From contig CAIIXF020000003.1 of assembly GCA_903813345.2 (NCBI GenBank), positions 31,323,248-31,387,247 on the forward strand: a DNA stretch of 64,000 bases, written 5' to 3'. The notes below the pieces were generated by a model. It was not told where the DNA came from and did not search any database. It saw only the letters and a list, made by a program, of their open reading frames with translations. Both the position numbers and the translations under genes were made by a program. This document shows positions 24,149 to 37,100 of this stretch, piece after piece (within the stretch, counting starts at the first letter, position 1; each line of letters opens with the position of its first letter). This DNA comes from Owenia fusiformis. Its lineage: Eukaryota > Annelida > Polychaeta > Sabellida > Oweniidae.

Positions 24149-24627
24149 ACAGCTGATCAATAGTGACCTTTGAAATTGAATTAAGTCGATCCGCGGCTTA
24201 CTTTTGGTCTCTAACTGTGTCTTACATCAGTATCATCAATCCGTGTAAGTATTGGAGCGCTGGAGTACTTCTTTTTCGATCAAGACTTGTAAATTGTTCA
24301 TCGAGTTAAAGTTTTACAGACCTATTTCCAATATGGCGGTTTGCTAGGTGCGAGATACGCAACGAACGAAATGAATTTTGAGAATTAGTTAGGTTCGGAC
24401 AACCTCCGGAGATTTACGAAAATGTCCGAGCAGAAACCGCCATATTGGAATTTGGCAGTAAAACGATTCACTCGACCTAACAATTACAAGTCTTGATCGA
24501 AAAAGAAGTACTCCAGCGCTCCAATACTTACACGGATTGATGATACTGATGTAAGACACAGTTAGAGACCAAAAGTAAGTCGCGGATCTACTTAATTCGA
24601 TTTCAAAGGTCACGATCACTGAGCTGT
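24149..24627. repeat. 479-bp palindromic element in ASB-like 5' UTR intron
   Basis: Arms of about 185 bp are inverted copies (for example CTCCAGCGCTCCAATACTTA in one arm and its complement in the other), with ATATGGCGGTTT near the loop. It lies between the UTR donor and the coding exon, within 1 kb of the divergent promoter. MITE-like, no coding capacity. Confidence 0.8.
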
Positions 24628-24812
24628 CCAAATGCTCCGTGGGAAAGCTATTATATCAAAATCCAAATAGCTTTCGCAGGAAGTAATGGTAATGAACTTT
24701 ACTCTTCATTTTCCAACATGCTTTGTTGTAAATCAATGATATAAAAACTTTTGAATATTAGTTTTTTACATAAACTACATATTGTAGTATTAATAAAAAC
24801 GACAATCCTTAC

Positions 24813-24900
24813 CTGGCACTGCAAGATAATTGAGCATTCACCTGTCAATCAGAGCTGACTCTGAACAAAACTTTGTTTACTTTTTGCTCCCCTCCGAAGT
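24813..24900 (-). other. Probable 5' UTR exon of ASB-like gene
   Basis: The complement shows TGCCAG|GTAAGG with the donor at 24812, matching the acceptor near 23690. The upstream edge is a guess; it lies before the CHMP1 start. Confidence 0.55.
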
Positions 24901-25169
24901 TAATATACTTCCGGTTTACTTCCGGGTTCTTATTTTCTTTCAAAACCGCTATAAAATATCAAAATGGTATTGATGATCACTAATAAATATGATATATAAA
25001 AATGTTGACTATTTAAACGTTAGTTTTTTGCCCAACGTTAATTAATCAATATAAAGTAAAAGTTAGGACCGAAGATTGTGACGTCATTATTTATAAATTT
25101 TACTCATTTTCACCTGATTTTGTACATTTTACATTAACAACTGGATTTTGACATATTAGGATCACCAAG
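24901..25169. promoter_or_regulatory. Probable bidirectional promoter, ASB-like / CHMP1
   Basis: The ASB-like first exon (-) and CHMP1 first exon (+) are only about 250-350 bp apart and point away from each other. The interval contains two ACTTCCGG/TTCCGG ETS-type sites (about 24908-24928), typical of housekeeping divergent promoters. No TATA box. Confidence 0.5.
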
Positions 25170-28100
25170 ATGAGCAAGATGGATGGTGAGTCTTAGTCCA
25201 ACAACATTAGACCTAGCCTGGGCCTCGTTTCTTATCTGACATGTCTTATGGCCCCTGCTAGGTCTAACCTCCATGACCATTTTGCCCTTGATGTGTTAAT
25301 TTAGTCGTTCAGCAGGTTCCGACATGCGGAACTAATTAAACTCCGAAAACATGGTAATATTACATAAAGAATGTGATTCAAGCATGCATACATACCTTAT
25401 AAATACATACACACCATCCCGTACCCCCCTTAGACCATATTGATGCATAATTACGAAAATATTGGAGACAGGTTTGGAATTTTACGAAAATATCGGTCAA
25501 CTCCGGTAACATCGAAATTGCAAATCGTATCAGGAATTAACCGTCATTGCGACACTGCATCAACGAACAGTAGGTTTGCAATTAATAACTATTTTGTGTG
25601 TATACAAGCGCTATATAAATCAATCAAAGATACCTGCTATCCTCAAAAATAGTTATTTTATCCCGAGTAATCGCGTGATAATTATCAATCTATTTGACAA
25701 CAATTTCGTTTCAATAGTTTACATTTTAACCCGGGACGAACAGACACAATGGCGGACATGCGGAAATGTCATTTTAGAGATTGGTAAGTTTAACCTCATT
25801 TTACTTGTATAAATGACCATTTAATACAATAATATTGTGTTTAATCGCTTGATGTTATGTGTTTTTATATTGTTGTCAAGTATCAGTTGCATGTTATCGC
25901 GGAAAAATGGTTTCGGTGGATCCAAAACTTGCATCAATGGAAAGAATAGTAAGGAGGTTAAACTCAATAATGGCCCCAAGAAAATTCTTAATAATAAATA
26001 ACGCCGTTATTGAGTTTAACGACGTTGAACTAGGTGAGTCTATGCTCAATTTCTGACAAAGTTATTAGCTTGAATTTTGTGTTGTTATCTTTATTGTTGT
26101 TCATTTCATGAATAAGATTTTTTCAGTTTTGCCTGAAAATTTCAGGGAAATCTAGCCTAATTAAAAATGAATGAGTTAAGTGAGTCTAATTGAATTGAAT
26201 TGAATTGACCAACCAACTCGCGTCACAAATAGAAGCCAATCCTGCATTGATCATCTTATTACAGTCGAAATGTTGACACATGCGCAGACCTCTATTTAGT
26301 GATATTTTCATTTCAAATATGGCGGCCAATCCGATGTCTGACGACCCTTACAAAGAATCTAGGCAGTGTGCATTTTTACCTCCTGTGAAATAACAAGTGG
26401 AATTTAGTAGTTGTTTTGTGTTTTATTATCATTCTGCATCGTAATTCTATGTGATGTGGTGTTGAAATGTCAGCAGAAATACATATCCATACGATAATCG
26501 AGTGAATCAGATAACAGATTTTTCGAAAACACGTCTCGTGCTAAGCGTGTAAAAACTTGTATTAACATGCTCAAAAGTGCCAATGTGCACATCAATGTCA
26601 AGCTAAATCAATGTTGTGTCTAAAACAGGTACCTGATCTACTCAAAACAGCTTGTCATTCACGTATACACGGCTAGCAAACACGGCGAAATGATCTGAAT
26701 CTTGGAATTTCGTTCGAGAGCTAGTAATGTTTGCTCCGGTCTTCGTCATAAGTGTTCATCAGACTTCACGCATGCTCAGGAGAAAAACCATCAACCAATC
26801 ACGTTTATAAATCAATTTTGCGCATGCGCCTTACAACGGTAAAGAAATTCGGGCATTCTCGGTGAATAGTGCCCAAATTGAATGCCCAAGTTTTCTGTCA
26901 TTCTAAGGGGTCTTTTTATGGAATTTGCTTTAAATTAGTAAAAAATATTTGTAATTTGCTTTAAATTAGTAAAAAATATATGTAACTGATTTGCAAAATA
27001 AATATAAAAAATTTCTAAAAAACTGTCTTATTAGTGTCTTATATTAACTCGGCGAATAGTGCCCAAAAGGAGTGTTTTCAATGGCAATTTAACATGGGTT
27101 GGGCACTATTCGCCGAGTTATATATAGGGAAGGATCAGTTCAGTGTCTTATATAACTCGGCGAATAGTGCCCAAAAGGACATTTTTCAATGGCACTTTAA
27201 CATGGGTTGGGCACTATTCGCCGAGTTATATATAGGGAAGGATCAGTTTAGTGTCTTATATAACTCGGCGAATAGTGCCCAAAAGGACATTTTTCAATGG
27301 GAAGTTAACATGGGTTGGGCACTATTCGCCGAGTTATATATAGGGAAGGATCAGTTCAGTGTCTTATATAACTCGGCGAATAGTGCCCAAAACCACTTTT
27401 TTCAATGGGAAGTTAACATGGTTTGGGCACTATTCGCCGAGTTATATATAGGGGAGAACCAGTTTAGTGTCTTATATAACTCGGCGAATAGTGCCCAAAA
27501 CCAATTTTTTCAATGGGAAGTTAACATGGGTTGGGCACTATTCGCCGAGTTATATATAAGACAGTTTTATATACATTTTAATTCATTTTTTTTATTTTTC
27601 AAACAATATTTTATGATTCTTAAATTGCCCTTTCATTCTAAAGAGGGATTTATTTGAGGGGCCTTATAATAAAAAAGGGGCATGGTATTTTTGGGGGAAA
27701 AGAAATAGAAAATTAAGAAAAATACGAAGATTTAAAGTTGGGCACTAAATAAATAGTGCCCAAAATACAATTTTCAATGTGTATTTAACATACTTTGGGC
27801 AGTATTTACCTATTAATGAAAATATAAAATTATGAAAAAAACTAAGATTTAAAAGTTGGGCACTAAATTAATAGTGCCCAAATTATTTTAAATATACTGC
27901 TTTTTAACAAATAAAAATATTGAAAGTTGGGCACCGAAGTAATAGTGCCCAAAATTCAAACCATTAACGTAAACAAACGTCGCAATCATGACTCTGTCCC
28001 AATGCGTTGGATTTTTGTTCCAGAATCGCTTACGCATACCATATGGCCATTTGTCTAAAGGACCAATTATTTCAATAATATCCATCCATAGTTTGTAGAT

Positions 28101-31100
28101 TTTACTTTTTCCTGGCATTTTATAACCATCTGACCATTAGGCTAGTTGCATGTAAAGAAAACTGTATACAATGTACTAGTGTATCGTTTTTACAACTAAT
28201 AAGGAATAGTTCAATATATAATCCTATTAGGATAAAGATATTTGACCTTGATTTTGTACATGCGATACCTTACATGTTCTGTTATTGGGCCATAAATAAG
28301 TACTAGTCATGGATTTGCAGAAGTTATAATTTTCCATCCAACATTGATTAATTATGGTGAAAAATGTACAAATTATTAAATATGTTAATATAAGGAATTA
28401 CCTTTATCATTATTCGGCGAATAGTGCCCAAAACCACATTTTTCAATGCCAATTTAACATGGTTTGGGTACTATTCGCCGAGGTATATATAGGGGAGGAT
28501 GAGTTTAGTGTCTTATATAACTCGGCGAATAGTGCCCAAAAGGACATTTTTAAATGGAAAGTTAACATGGTTTGGGCACAATTCGCCGAGTTATATATAG
28601 GGGAGGACCACTTCAGTGTCTTATATAACTCGGCGAATAGTGCCCAAAAGGACATTTTTCAATGGAAAGTTAACATGGGTTGGGCACTATTCGCCGAGTT
28701 ATATATAGGAGAGGACCAGTTCAGTGTCTTACTATAACTCGGCGAATAGTGCCCAAAACCACTTTTTTCAATGGGAAGTTAACATGGTTTGGGCACTATT
28801 CGCCGATTTATATATAGGGAAGGATAAGTTTAGTGTCTTATATAACTCGGCGAATAGTGCCCAAAACCACTTTTTTCAATGGGAAGTTAACATGGTTTGG
28901 GCACTATTCGCCGAGTTATATATAGGGAAGGATCAGTTTAGTGTCTTATATAACTCGGCGAATAGTGCCCAAAACCAATTTTTTCAATGGGAAGTTAACA
29001 TAGTTTGGGCACTATTCGCCGAGTTATATATAGGGAAGGATCAGTTCAGTGTCTTATATAACTCGGCGAATAGTGCCCAAAACCACATTTTTCAATGGGA
29101 AGTTAACATAGTTTGGGCACTATTCGCCGAGTTATATATAGGGAAGGATCAGTTTAGTGTCTTATATAACTCGGCGAATAGTGCCCAAAAGGACATTTTT
29201 CAATGGGAAGTTAACATGGTTTGGGCACTATTCGCCGAGTTATATATAGGGAAGGATCAGTTTAGTGTCTTATATAACTCGGCGAATAGTGCCCAAAACC
29301 ACTTTTTTCAATGGGAAGTTAACATAGTTTGGGCACTATTCGCCGAGTTATATATAGGGAAGGATCAGTTTAGTGTCTTATATAACTCGGCGAATAGTGC
29401 CCAAAACCACTTTTTTCAATGGGAAGTTAACATAGTTTGGGCACTATTCGCCGAGTTATATATAGGGAAGGATCACTTTAGTGTCTTATATAACTCGGCG
29501 AGTAGTGCCCAAAACCAATTTTTTCAATGGAAAGTTAACATGGGTTGGGCACTATTCGCCGAGTTATATATAGGGAAGGATCAGTTCAGTGTCTTATATA
29601 ACTCGGCGAATAGTGCCCAAAAGGACATTTTTCAATGGGAAGTTAACATGGGTTGGGCACTATTCGCCGAGTTATATATAGGGAAGGATCAGTTCAGTGT
29701 CTTATATAACTCGGCGAATAGTGCCCAAAAGGACATTTTTCAATGGGAAGTTAACATGGGTTGGGCACTATTCGCCGAGTTATATATAGGGAAGGATCAG
29801 TTCAGTGTCTTATATAACTCGGCGAATAGTGCCCAAAAGGACATTTTTCAATGGGAAGTTAACATGGGTTGGGCACTATTCGCCGAGTTATATATAGGGA
29901 AGGATCAGTTCAGTGTCTTATATAACTCGGCGAATAGTGCCCAAAAGGACATTTTTCAATGGGAAGTTAACATGGGTTGGGCACTATTCGCCGAGTTATA
30001 TATAGGGAAGGATCAGTTCAGTGTCTTATATAACTCGGCGAATAGTGCCCAAAAGGACATTTTTCAATGGGAAGTTAACATGGGTTGGGCACTATTCGCC
30101 GAGTTATATATAGGGAAGGATCAGTTCAGTGTCTTATATAACTCGGCGAATAGTGCCCAAAACCAATTTTTTCAATGGAAAGTTAACATGGGTTGGGCAC
30201 TATTCGCCGAGTTATATATAGGGAAGGATCAGTTCAGTGTCTTATATAACTCGGCGAATAGTGCCCAAAAGGACATTTTTCAATGGGAAGTTAACATGGG
30301 TTGGGCACTATTCGCCGAGTTATATATAGGGAAGGATCAGTTCAGTGTCTTATATAACTCGGCGAATAGTGCCCAAAAGGACATTTTTCAATGGGAAGTT
30401 AACATGGGTTGGGCACTATTCGCCGAGTTATATATAGGGAAGGATCAGTTCAGTGTCTTATATAACTCGGCGAATAGTGCCCAAAAGGACATTTTTCAAT
30501 GGGAAGTTAACATGGGTTGGGCACTATTCGCCGAGTTATATATAGGGAAGGATCAGTTCAGTGTCTTATATAACTCGGCGAATAGTGCCCAAAAGGACAT
30601 TTTTCAATGGGAAGTTAACATGGGTTGGGCACTATTCGCCGAGTTATATATTGGGAATAATACGTTAACATAAGACAGATTTTATGTGTTTTTATTTGAA
30701 TAACATGATGTTACATACTGAATAAAGAAATAAATATTTCATATATATATAACCTCAATAATATTTTTAGTTCTATATATAAGTATATTTAACCTATTTT
30801 AAAAAAGACCCCTTAGAATGACAGAAAACTTGGGCATTCAATTTGGGCACTATTCACCGAGAATGCCGAAATTCGTATTTATAAACGAACCAATTTGAGA
30901 TAACCCGATATCAGTCGGAGAAATCTGACGATCTACGAAACTCACTTCAAAAAATCAAATGCGGACTGACGGCGTATTCTACTATGTTTGGATCTAAGAT
31001 TTTCATTATTATTTCATGGTGAAATTAATTTAAACTTGAGAGGGGTTTCTCAAGACAGCCTGGGTCATCACCAGGTCAACATATGTTTCCTGCATGCTTC

Positions 31101-34100
31101 AACTGTTATGTAAAATTCTTGTGTCTGGCTGTTATCTGCTTATTCTGCTACTGTCCTTGCAGCGGACAACATGTGCTAGTTATAATGCTATATTGCTTGT
31201 AATTTTTTGGCTCTTTTTGCCTTGGATAAATAACCAAATAATGGAATTTGAAGACTTCCTGGAGAAGTGGTGCCTATCACCAGACACTATCAAGACACTC
31301 AGTGACAATGGATTTACCAACATGATGTCACTAAAAAGTATGGCATTGCCCGATGACCTGAAGGCAATGAAAATCAAGCCAATAGGACAATATAGACTGT
31401 TGGAAAAAGGCTTGACCGTCCTGCAAGCTGGACAAGGGCCCGAGACCCCTCACTTCGCTGCAGTCGATGAACAAACGTCCTCATCAGCTGAAGAAACCCC
31501 CCAGCAGAGACAGGCAGAGGGTGATCGTTCGTTATCCGAAGTTTTACAGCAACTTGGGATAGGTACGCAGGATAACACAACCCAATCTGCCAGTGCAAGC
31601 GCTAACAAAGGTGAGCAATATTTAAAGATAGTAGACTTTGTGCGTCCATCTTTGCGTTCCCTTACAAACAAAGACAAAGTCATGGCCGCTGACGGGGAGA
31701 CCAGCTTGGTAATGCGCACGTCAAGGAAACCTCGACTAGAATCTGTATCTATCGAACAGTGGGGGCAGGCGAGTAACAGAATTTTGACTCATCTAATATC
31801 CACCAATACTTCATTTGAGGTAGCAGCCTACTTGGAATACCAAATTAACATCTATGAACTGGCAGAATGCTATACCTGGCAAAGTGTCATTTTGTATGAC
31901 GATGAATATAGATATCGCCAGGCTTTAAAAGGATTTGCATGGGGGACAGATATCCCTCATATCTGTAGTACCCATCTGAAACAGAAGGTAACAACAAACA
32001 GGAGGGCTGAAAATAATGTAACAGCACCTAACGGCAATGTTATTTGTCGTAACTACAACAAAGGAATCTGCAGGTTTGAAAACTGCAGATTCGAGCATCT
32101 ATGCCTGCAATGTTTCAAGAAACACCCCCAGAAGGAACACCAGGGAAACTAAAACACCCCTCTCACGGACCTATTAACTCACCCCTCAATTATAGTAAAT
32201 GGGAAAATGAACTATCTGAAGATAATGACAAGGACTTTATTTTAAATGGTATTTATAATGGATTTCGAATAATTGATGAGGATGCCTTCCCAACCTCTGC
32301 AGAAATGAACAATTATAATTCAGCTATTTGTTCTGAGAACAAGTGGAAAGTGGAAAATCAAATAATAAAAGAAATTGACAATAATCGTTATATCAAAGTG
32401 GATTATAAACCAACGATCATTAGTGCATTAGGGTCAGTGCCAAAACCCAATTCGGAGGCTATACGATTAATACATGACTGCAGTCAACCGCAAGGTAGTG
32501 CTGTCAACGATTATGCTACAATTAAATCTTATAGGTATACCACAATTAATGATGCAACAAAGGCTCTACATCCTGGATACTGGATGTGCAAAGTCGATTT
32601 AAGTGAAGCGTATCGATACGTTCCTATACACCCCCAAGACTATCAATATGCTGGATTAAAATGGAAGTTCAACAATAGTAAAAAATATGATTACATCATT
32701 GATACAAGACTTATGTTTGGGGCTCGCAAATCGCCCGAAATATTCCATCGCATCACTCAAAGTATAAAACGCGTAATGCAGAGAAAGTACAACTGCAGTG
32801 ACATCTATGTTTACTTGGATGATTTTTTGATAATTGCACAAACCCAAGAGGAATGCATGGAGCATTTAAATTCATTAATTAGACTGCTTCGTGACCTCGG
32901 CTTTGGAATTAGTTGGGGTAAAGTGGATGGTCCGTCTCAGGTATTGACATTTCTAGGGGTGGAACTAGACTCGCAAAAAATGAAAATGCTGTTACCACAA
33001 CAAAAACTGCTAGACTTTAAAAATTTGCTAAATCAATATCTGCTACTTAAACGAGCTACACGTACCCAGCTAGAATCGCTAGCTGGGAAGCTAAGTTGGG
33101 CTGCACAAGTCATCCGTGGCGGTAGAATTTACACCAGGAGAGTTCTTGATGCTATATGCAAGCTAAAACGAAATAAACATAAATACAAAATCGGGAAAGA
33201 ATTCAAAGAGGATATTAAGTGGTGGTTGAACTGTATTGACTCATTCAATGGCATAGCGCTTATATTGGACAGTAAGCCTGTTGTTGACATTGAAGTTGAT
33301 GCTTCAAATACAGCATCTGGCCTCTTTTATCAAGGAGACTGGATGTATGTAAATTTTGCTATGGACGTACCTCAATACAAAGACTATCATATTAATTATA
33401 AAGAAGTCCTCTCAGTATATTTTGCCATCCTTAGATGGAAACATGTACTGGTGAATAAACGCATTCTGATTCATACTGACTCTACAGTGGCCATGACTAT
33501 TGTTAATCGGGGTACAACAAAACATCCTGGTATAATGGAAATATTGAGACATATGTTTTGGATATCTGTTCAGTATAACTTTGACCTTCGAGCCGTTCAT
33601 GTCCCAGGGAAACTCAATATTCTACCAGATGTAATTTCCAGACTAAATGAGCCCAAAAACTTTCTAACATTAGAGGCTATTTTGTATCCAGGAATTTTCC
33701 CTAATTCAGAGTTATCTGCAATGATTCTTCATCACCATATGACTCTAAAGTCCATGCTTTTTCTTCTTCCTCAGATCAAAGAGTGGCACAGCTGGAAAAT
33801 AGCCTGGACAGGAAAATCATAGAGCTTAGGGGATATACCTACACAGACAACACCAAGCGCACTTATGCAGCACATCTTGCTAAATATCTAGACTTCTGCA
33901 AGTTAATGGGATATTCACCAGCACCTGTTTCACAGTCTAATTTGCTTCGTTATGTGGCATTTCTTAGTGACCACATTAGACCATCATCAATTAAATTATA
34001 TCTTAACATTATCAGGATATTACACTTAGAAATGGGTTTACCAAATCCACTTCAAAGCAACTGGCCCTTAGACACACTGCTTATGGGCATATCAAAGAAA

Positions 34101-37100
34101 CTTGGAGTACCCCCTAGGCAGAAGGCTGCCATTACGCCACGGCACTTGCTGGACATTAAGAAACAATTAGATCTTTCTAACTATGTTCATATTATCTTTT
34201 GGAGTTTATGTCTCACAGCCTTCTTTGGTCTCTTTAGGAAATCAAATTTAGTTCCTAATGTGTTTAACCCAGAGAAACATCTTACAATGTCTGATATTAC
34301 AATGAACAGCTGGGGAATTTTGCTTCAAGTAAAGTGGTCAAAAACACTACAATGTAAAGAGAGGGTCCTGCCAGTCCCCTTCTTAGCTTTGCCAAACCAC
34401 CCCCTGTGCCCTGTTACAGCTTTAAAAGCAACCCTAGCTGTAACAAGCCCAAAGAATGTCACAGATCCACTCTTCACCCTCCCAGCTCCACATCAGAAGA
34501 AACCTTTCCCACCTTCACTATTTACTTCAATGCTACAGCTTTACCTCAAGAAAGCAGGTTACTGTAGCACAGAATTTTCTACCCATAGTTTTCGTAGGGG
34601 TGGGGCGTCCTGGGGTCTTCAATGCAACTTACCTAGTGATATTATCCAACTGATGGGGGACTGGCGTTCTTCTGCTTATCAAAGGTATTTGGAGATGCCA
34701 CTTCAAAACAGGCTTCAAGTTATTAAAGATTTCACAGCTAATCTACCATTAAATTGAAGTAGGAACTTTTATGACCAACATTAGGGGGAAGTGATCTTGA
34801 TCTTTGACTTTGATTGTTATAATAATTACTTCCTATATAATACTTCTACACTCTACTTTAAAATGTTTGGCCCATCTGGGGTAATTGATTCATTTCATTC
34901 TATGAATCAATTTTCCTGTAATTTTGTTGTTATTAGTTAGCCTAGAGTAGAACAATAAATTACATAATGCCAAACATTTTTCTCTAGTTGTGTGCGCATT
35001 CTTTTATAAGTCACATGAGTTTAATTATTATTTCATGGTGAAATTAATTTAAACTTGAGAGGGGTTTCTCAAGACAGCCTGGGTCATCACCAGGTCAACA
35101 TATGTTTCCTGCATGCTTCAACTGTTATGTAAAATTCTTGTGTCTGGCTGTTATCTGCTTATTCTGCTACTGTCCTTGCAGCGGACAACATGTGCTAGTT
35201 ATAATGCTATATTGCTTGTAATTTTTTGGCTCCCTCCCCCCCACCACGGTGCCATAATTCATACATGGTTTGTTTTTTCGATGCAATGTAACCTCTCCGG
35301 ATGGTGGGGGTAATTGATTCATTTCATTCTATGAATCAATTTTCCTGTAATTTTGTTGTTATTAGTTAGCCTAGAGTAGAACAATAAATTACATAATGCC
35401 AAACATTTTTCTCTAGTTGTGTGCGCATTCTTTTATAAGTCACATGAGTTTAAGTATAGATAAAGTCTTTTATGATCTTTCGAATGAGGTAAGTCTCTAG
35501 TTCGAAAGACAATCGTATCAACTTGAACAAAAGTTGAGTTTGACGAAAAATTTTAACATGCGCAGAAGTCCCATTTTCGTTGTACCATATTGACTGATTA
35601 CTAATCAACCAAATCTTATATCCTCTTCAAATGTTACACCTCCAATCGGAAATACTGACCACAGCACTCTAGTCTGTACCTCATTTATTGGTACAGTAAA
35701 GGAACTGCCATATTTCCGTAGAATTTGGTCATATTCCGAGGCTGATGTTCAAAATATCAACGACTCAATTAGAAATTCAAAACTTGATCAACTTATTGAA
35801 AATTCATATGATATGGACATGTTATGTGATCGATTTACTAACCAACTCTACCAAATATTTACTAATACCATTCCAAATAAACTTATAAAGGTCCGGAGCA
35901 ATGATAAACCATGGTTCAAGCCTCACATTAAAACACTAATTAATAAACGGAATCGTCTACATTTCAAATACCGCCACAACAACAATCAAGAACGCTATCA
36001 AAAGTACATTGACCAGTGTGATATTGTTAACGAGGAAATAACAAAGGCCAAACTTGAGTATGAATCACACATGTATGAGAAATTAAACTCCCTTAAATAT
36101 GGCAGCAAGTCTTACTGGTCGGTCATATCTAAACTTTTATTCAAAACTAAAGTTGTTAGGATTCCTATTTTGACCAACCAAAACGGCTCTTCTATACTCA
36201 CCAGCACAGAAAAGGCTAATTTATTTCTTGACCATTTCATCAAAAATTTTCCTTCTGATCATAACGTAGATACAGACAGTGTTCAGTTTGACCTTAGAAC
36301 TGATTCTTTTTTAAATATCCTTTCAACAAATGACAGAGAGATTTATGAAATTCTTTAATCACTCGATGTTAGCAAAGCTTTAGGTCCTGACAAACTAAGT
36401 AATAAAATGCTCAAGTTAGCAGCGCCATCTTTATCAAAATTATTTTCAAAATTTCTCAATAAGATGTTTGAAATTAGAAAATTTCCTAATTCCTGGAAAC
36501 TAGGGAATATTATCCCATGCCATAAAAAAAGTGACAAAAATCTTGTTTCTAATTACCGTCCAATAACTCTATTAAGCTGCCTTTCAAAGGTAGCCGAGAG
36601 AGTTATTTTTAAAAGGATGTTTGACCATTTGCTAACAAACAATCTTCTATTTAATTTTCAAAGTGGATTTCTCCCAGGTCACAGTACACAACACCAACTA
36701 CTAAGTATTCTTGATTTTTTAACTTCTAATATGGATAATGGTAATGATGTTCGTGCAGTCTTTCTTGATATATCGGCCGCCTTCGATACTTTACCCCATA
36801 AGCTATTACTTAAGAAGCTACATGCATACGGTTTTGGTCCAAATATAATGCTACTTATTGAATCATATCTTACCAATCGAAAAGTAAGAGTGCTTATTGA
36901 CGGACATGAATCTCCATGGTCAGCCAGCGACTATATCAATTCGGGAGTTCCCCAGGGGTCCATCTTAGGACCTCTGCTATTCTTAGTTTACATAAACGAT
37001 TTACCTGATGATATTTTAAGCAAGTGTTTTCTGTATGCAGATGACACTTCTCTTTATCAGCCCTTCAGACATGATAATATGCCTGAATGTATAAACACCC

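Larger units (their letters stand above)
26852..30867. mobile_element. 4-kb DNA transposon with 66-bp TIRs, filled with hairpin repeats
   Basis: Perfect or near-perfect 66-bp terminal inverted repeats (26852-26917, 30802-30867) begin GGCATTCTCGGTGAATAGTG. A perfect 8-bp target duplication GAAATTCG flanks them (26844-26851 and 30868-30875). The body is 26 or so copies of a 108-bp unit in two blocks, separated by about 850 bp of unique AT-rich sequence with further short GGGCAC/GTGCCC palindromes. No transposase is recognisable. An 8-bp duplication fits hAT or Merlin; the GG start favours Merlin slightly, but the family is open. Confidence 0.85.
31005..35453 (+). mobile_element. Complete DIRS/Ngaro-type tyrosine-recombinase retrotransposon
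   Basis: It has three ordered overlapping frames (gag-like, reverse transcriptase/RNase H, tyrosine recombinase) and split direct repeats in the order A1-genes-B1-A2-B2. A1 31005-31213 and A2 35024-35232 appear identical over 209 bp. B1 34878-35024 and B2 35307-35453 appear identical over 147 bp. This arrangement is known from PAT- and Ngaro-like members of the DIRS order, which integrate a circular DNA through the recombinase and make no target duplication. Intact frames and identical repeats indicate a recent insertion. It lies within CHMP1 intron 1. Confidence 0.9.

Noticed and set aside
28724-30673. Large repeat protein gene
   Set aside because: Its open frame follows from a period that is a multiple of three; unit differences are largely amino-acid-changing, and the repeat is explained as DNA hairpins inside a transposon.
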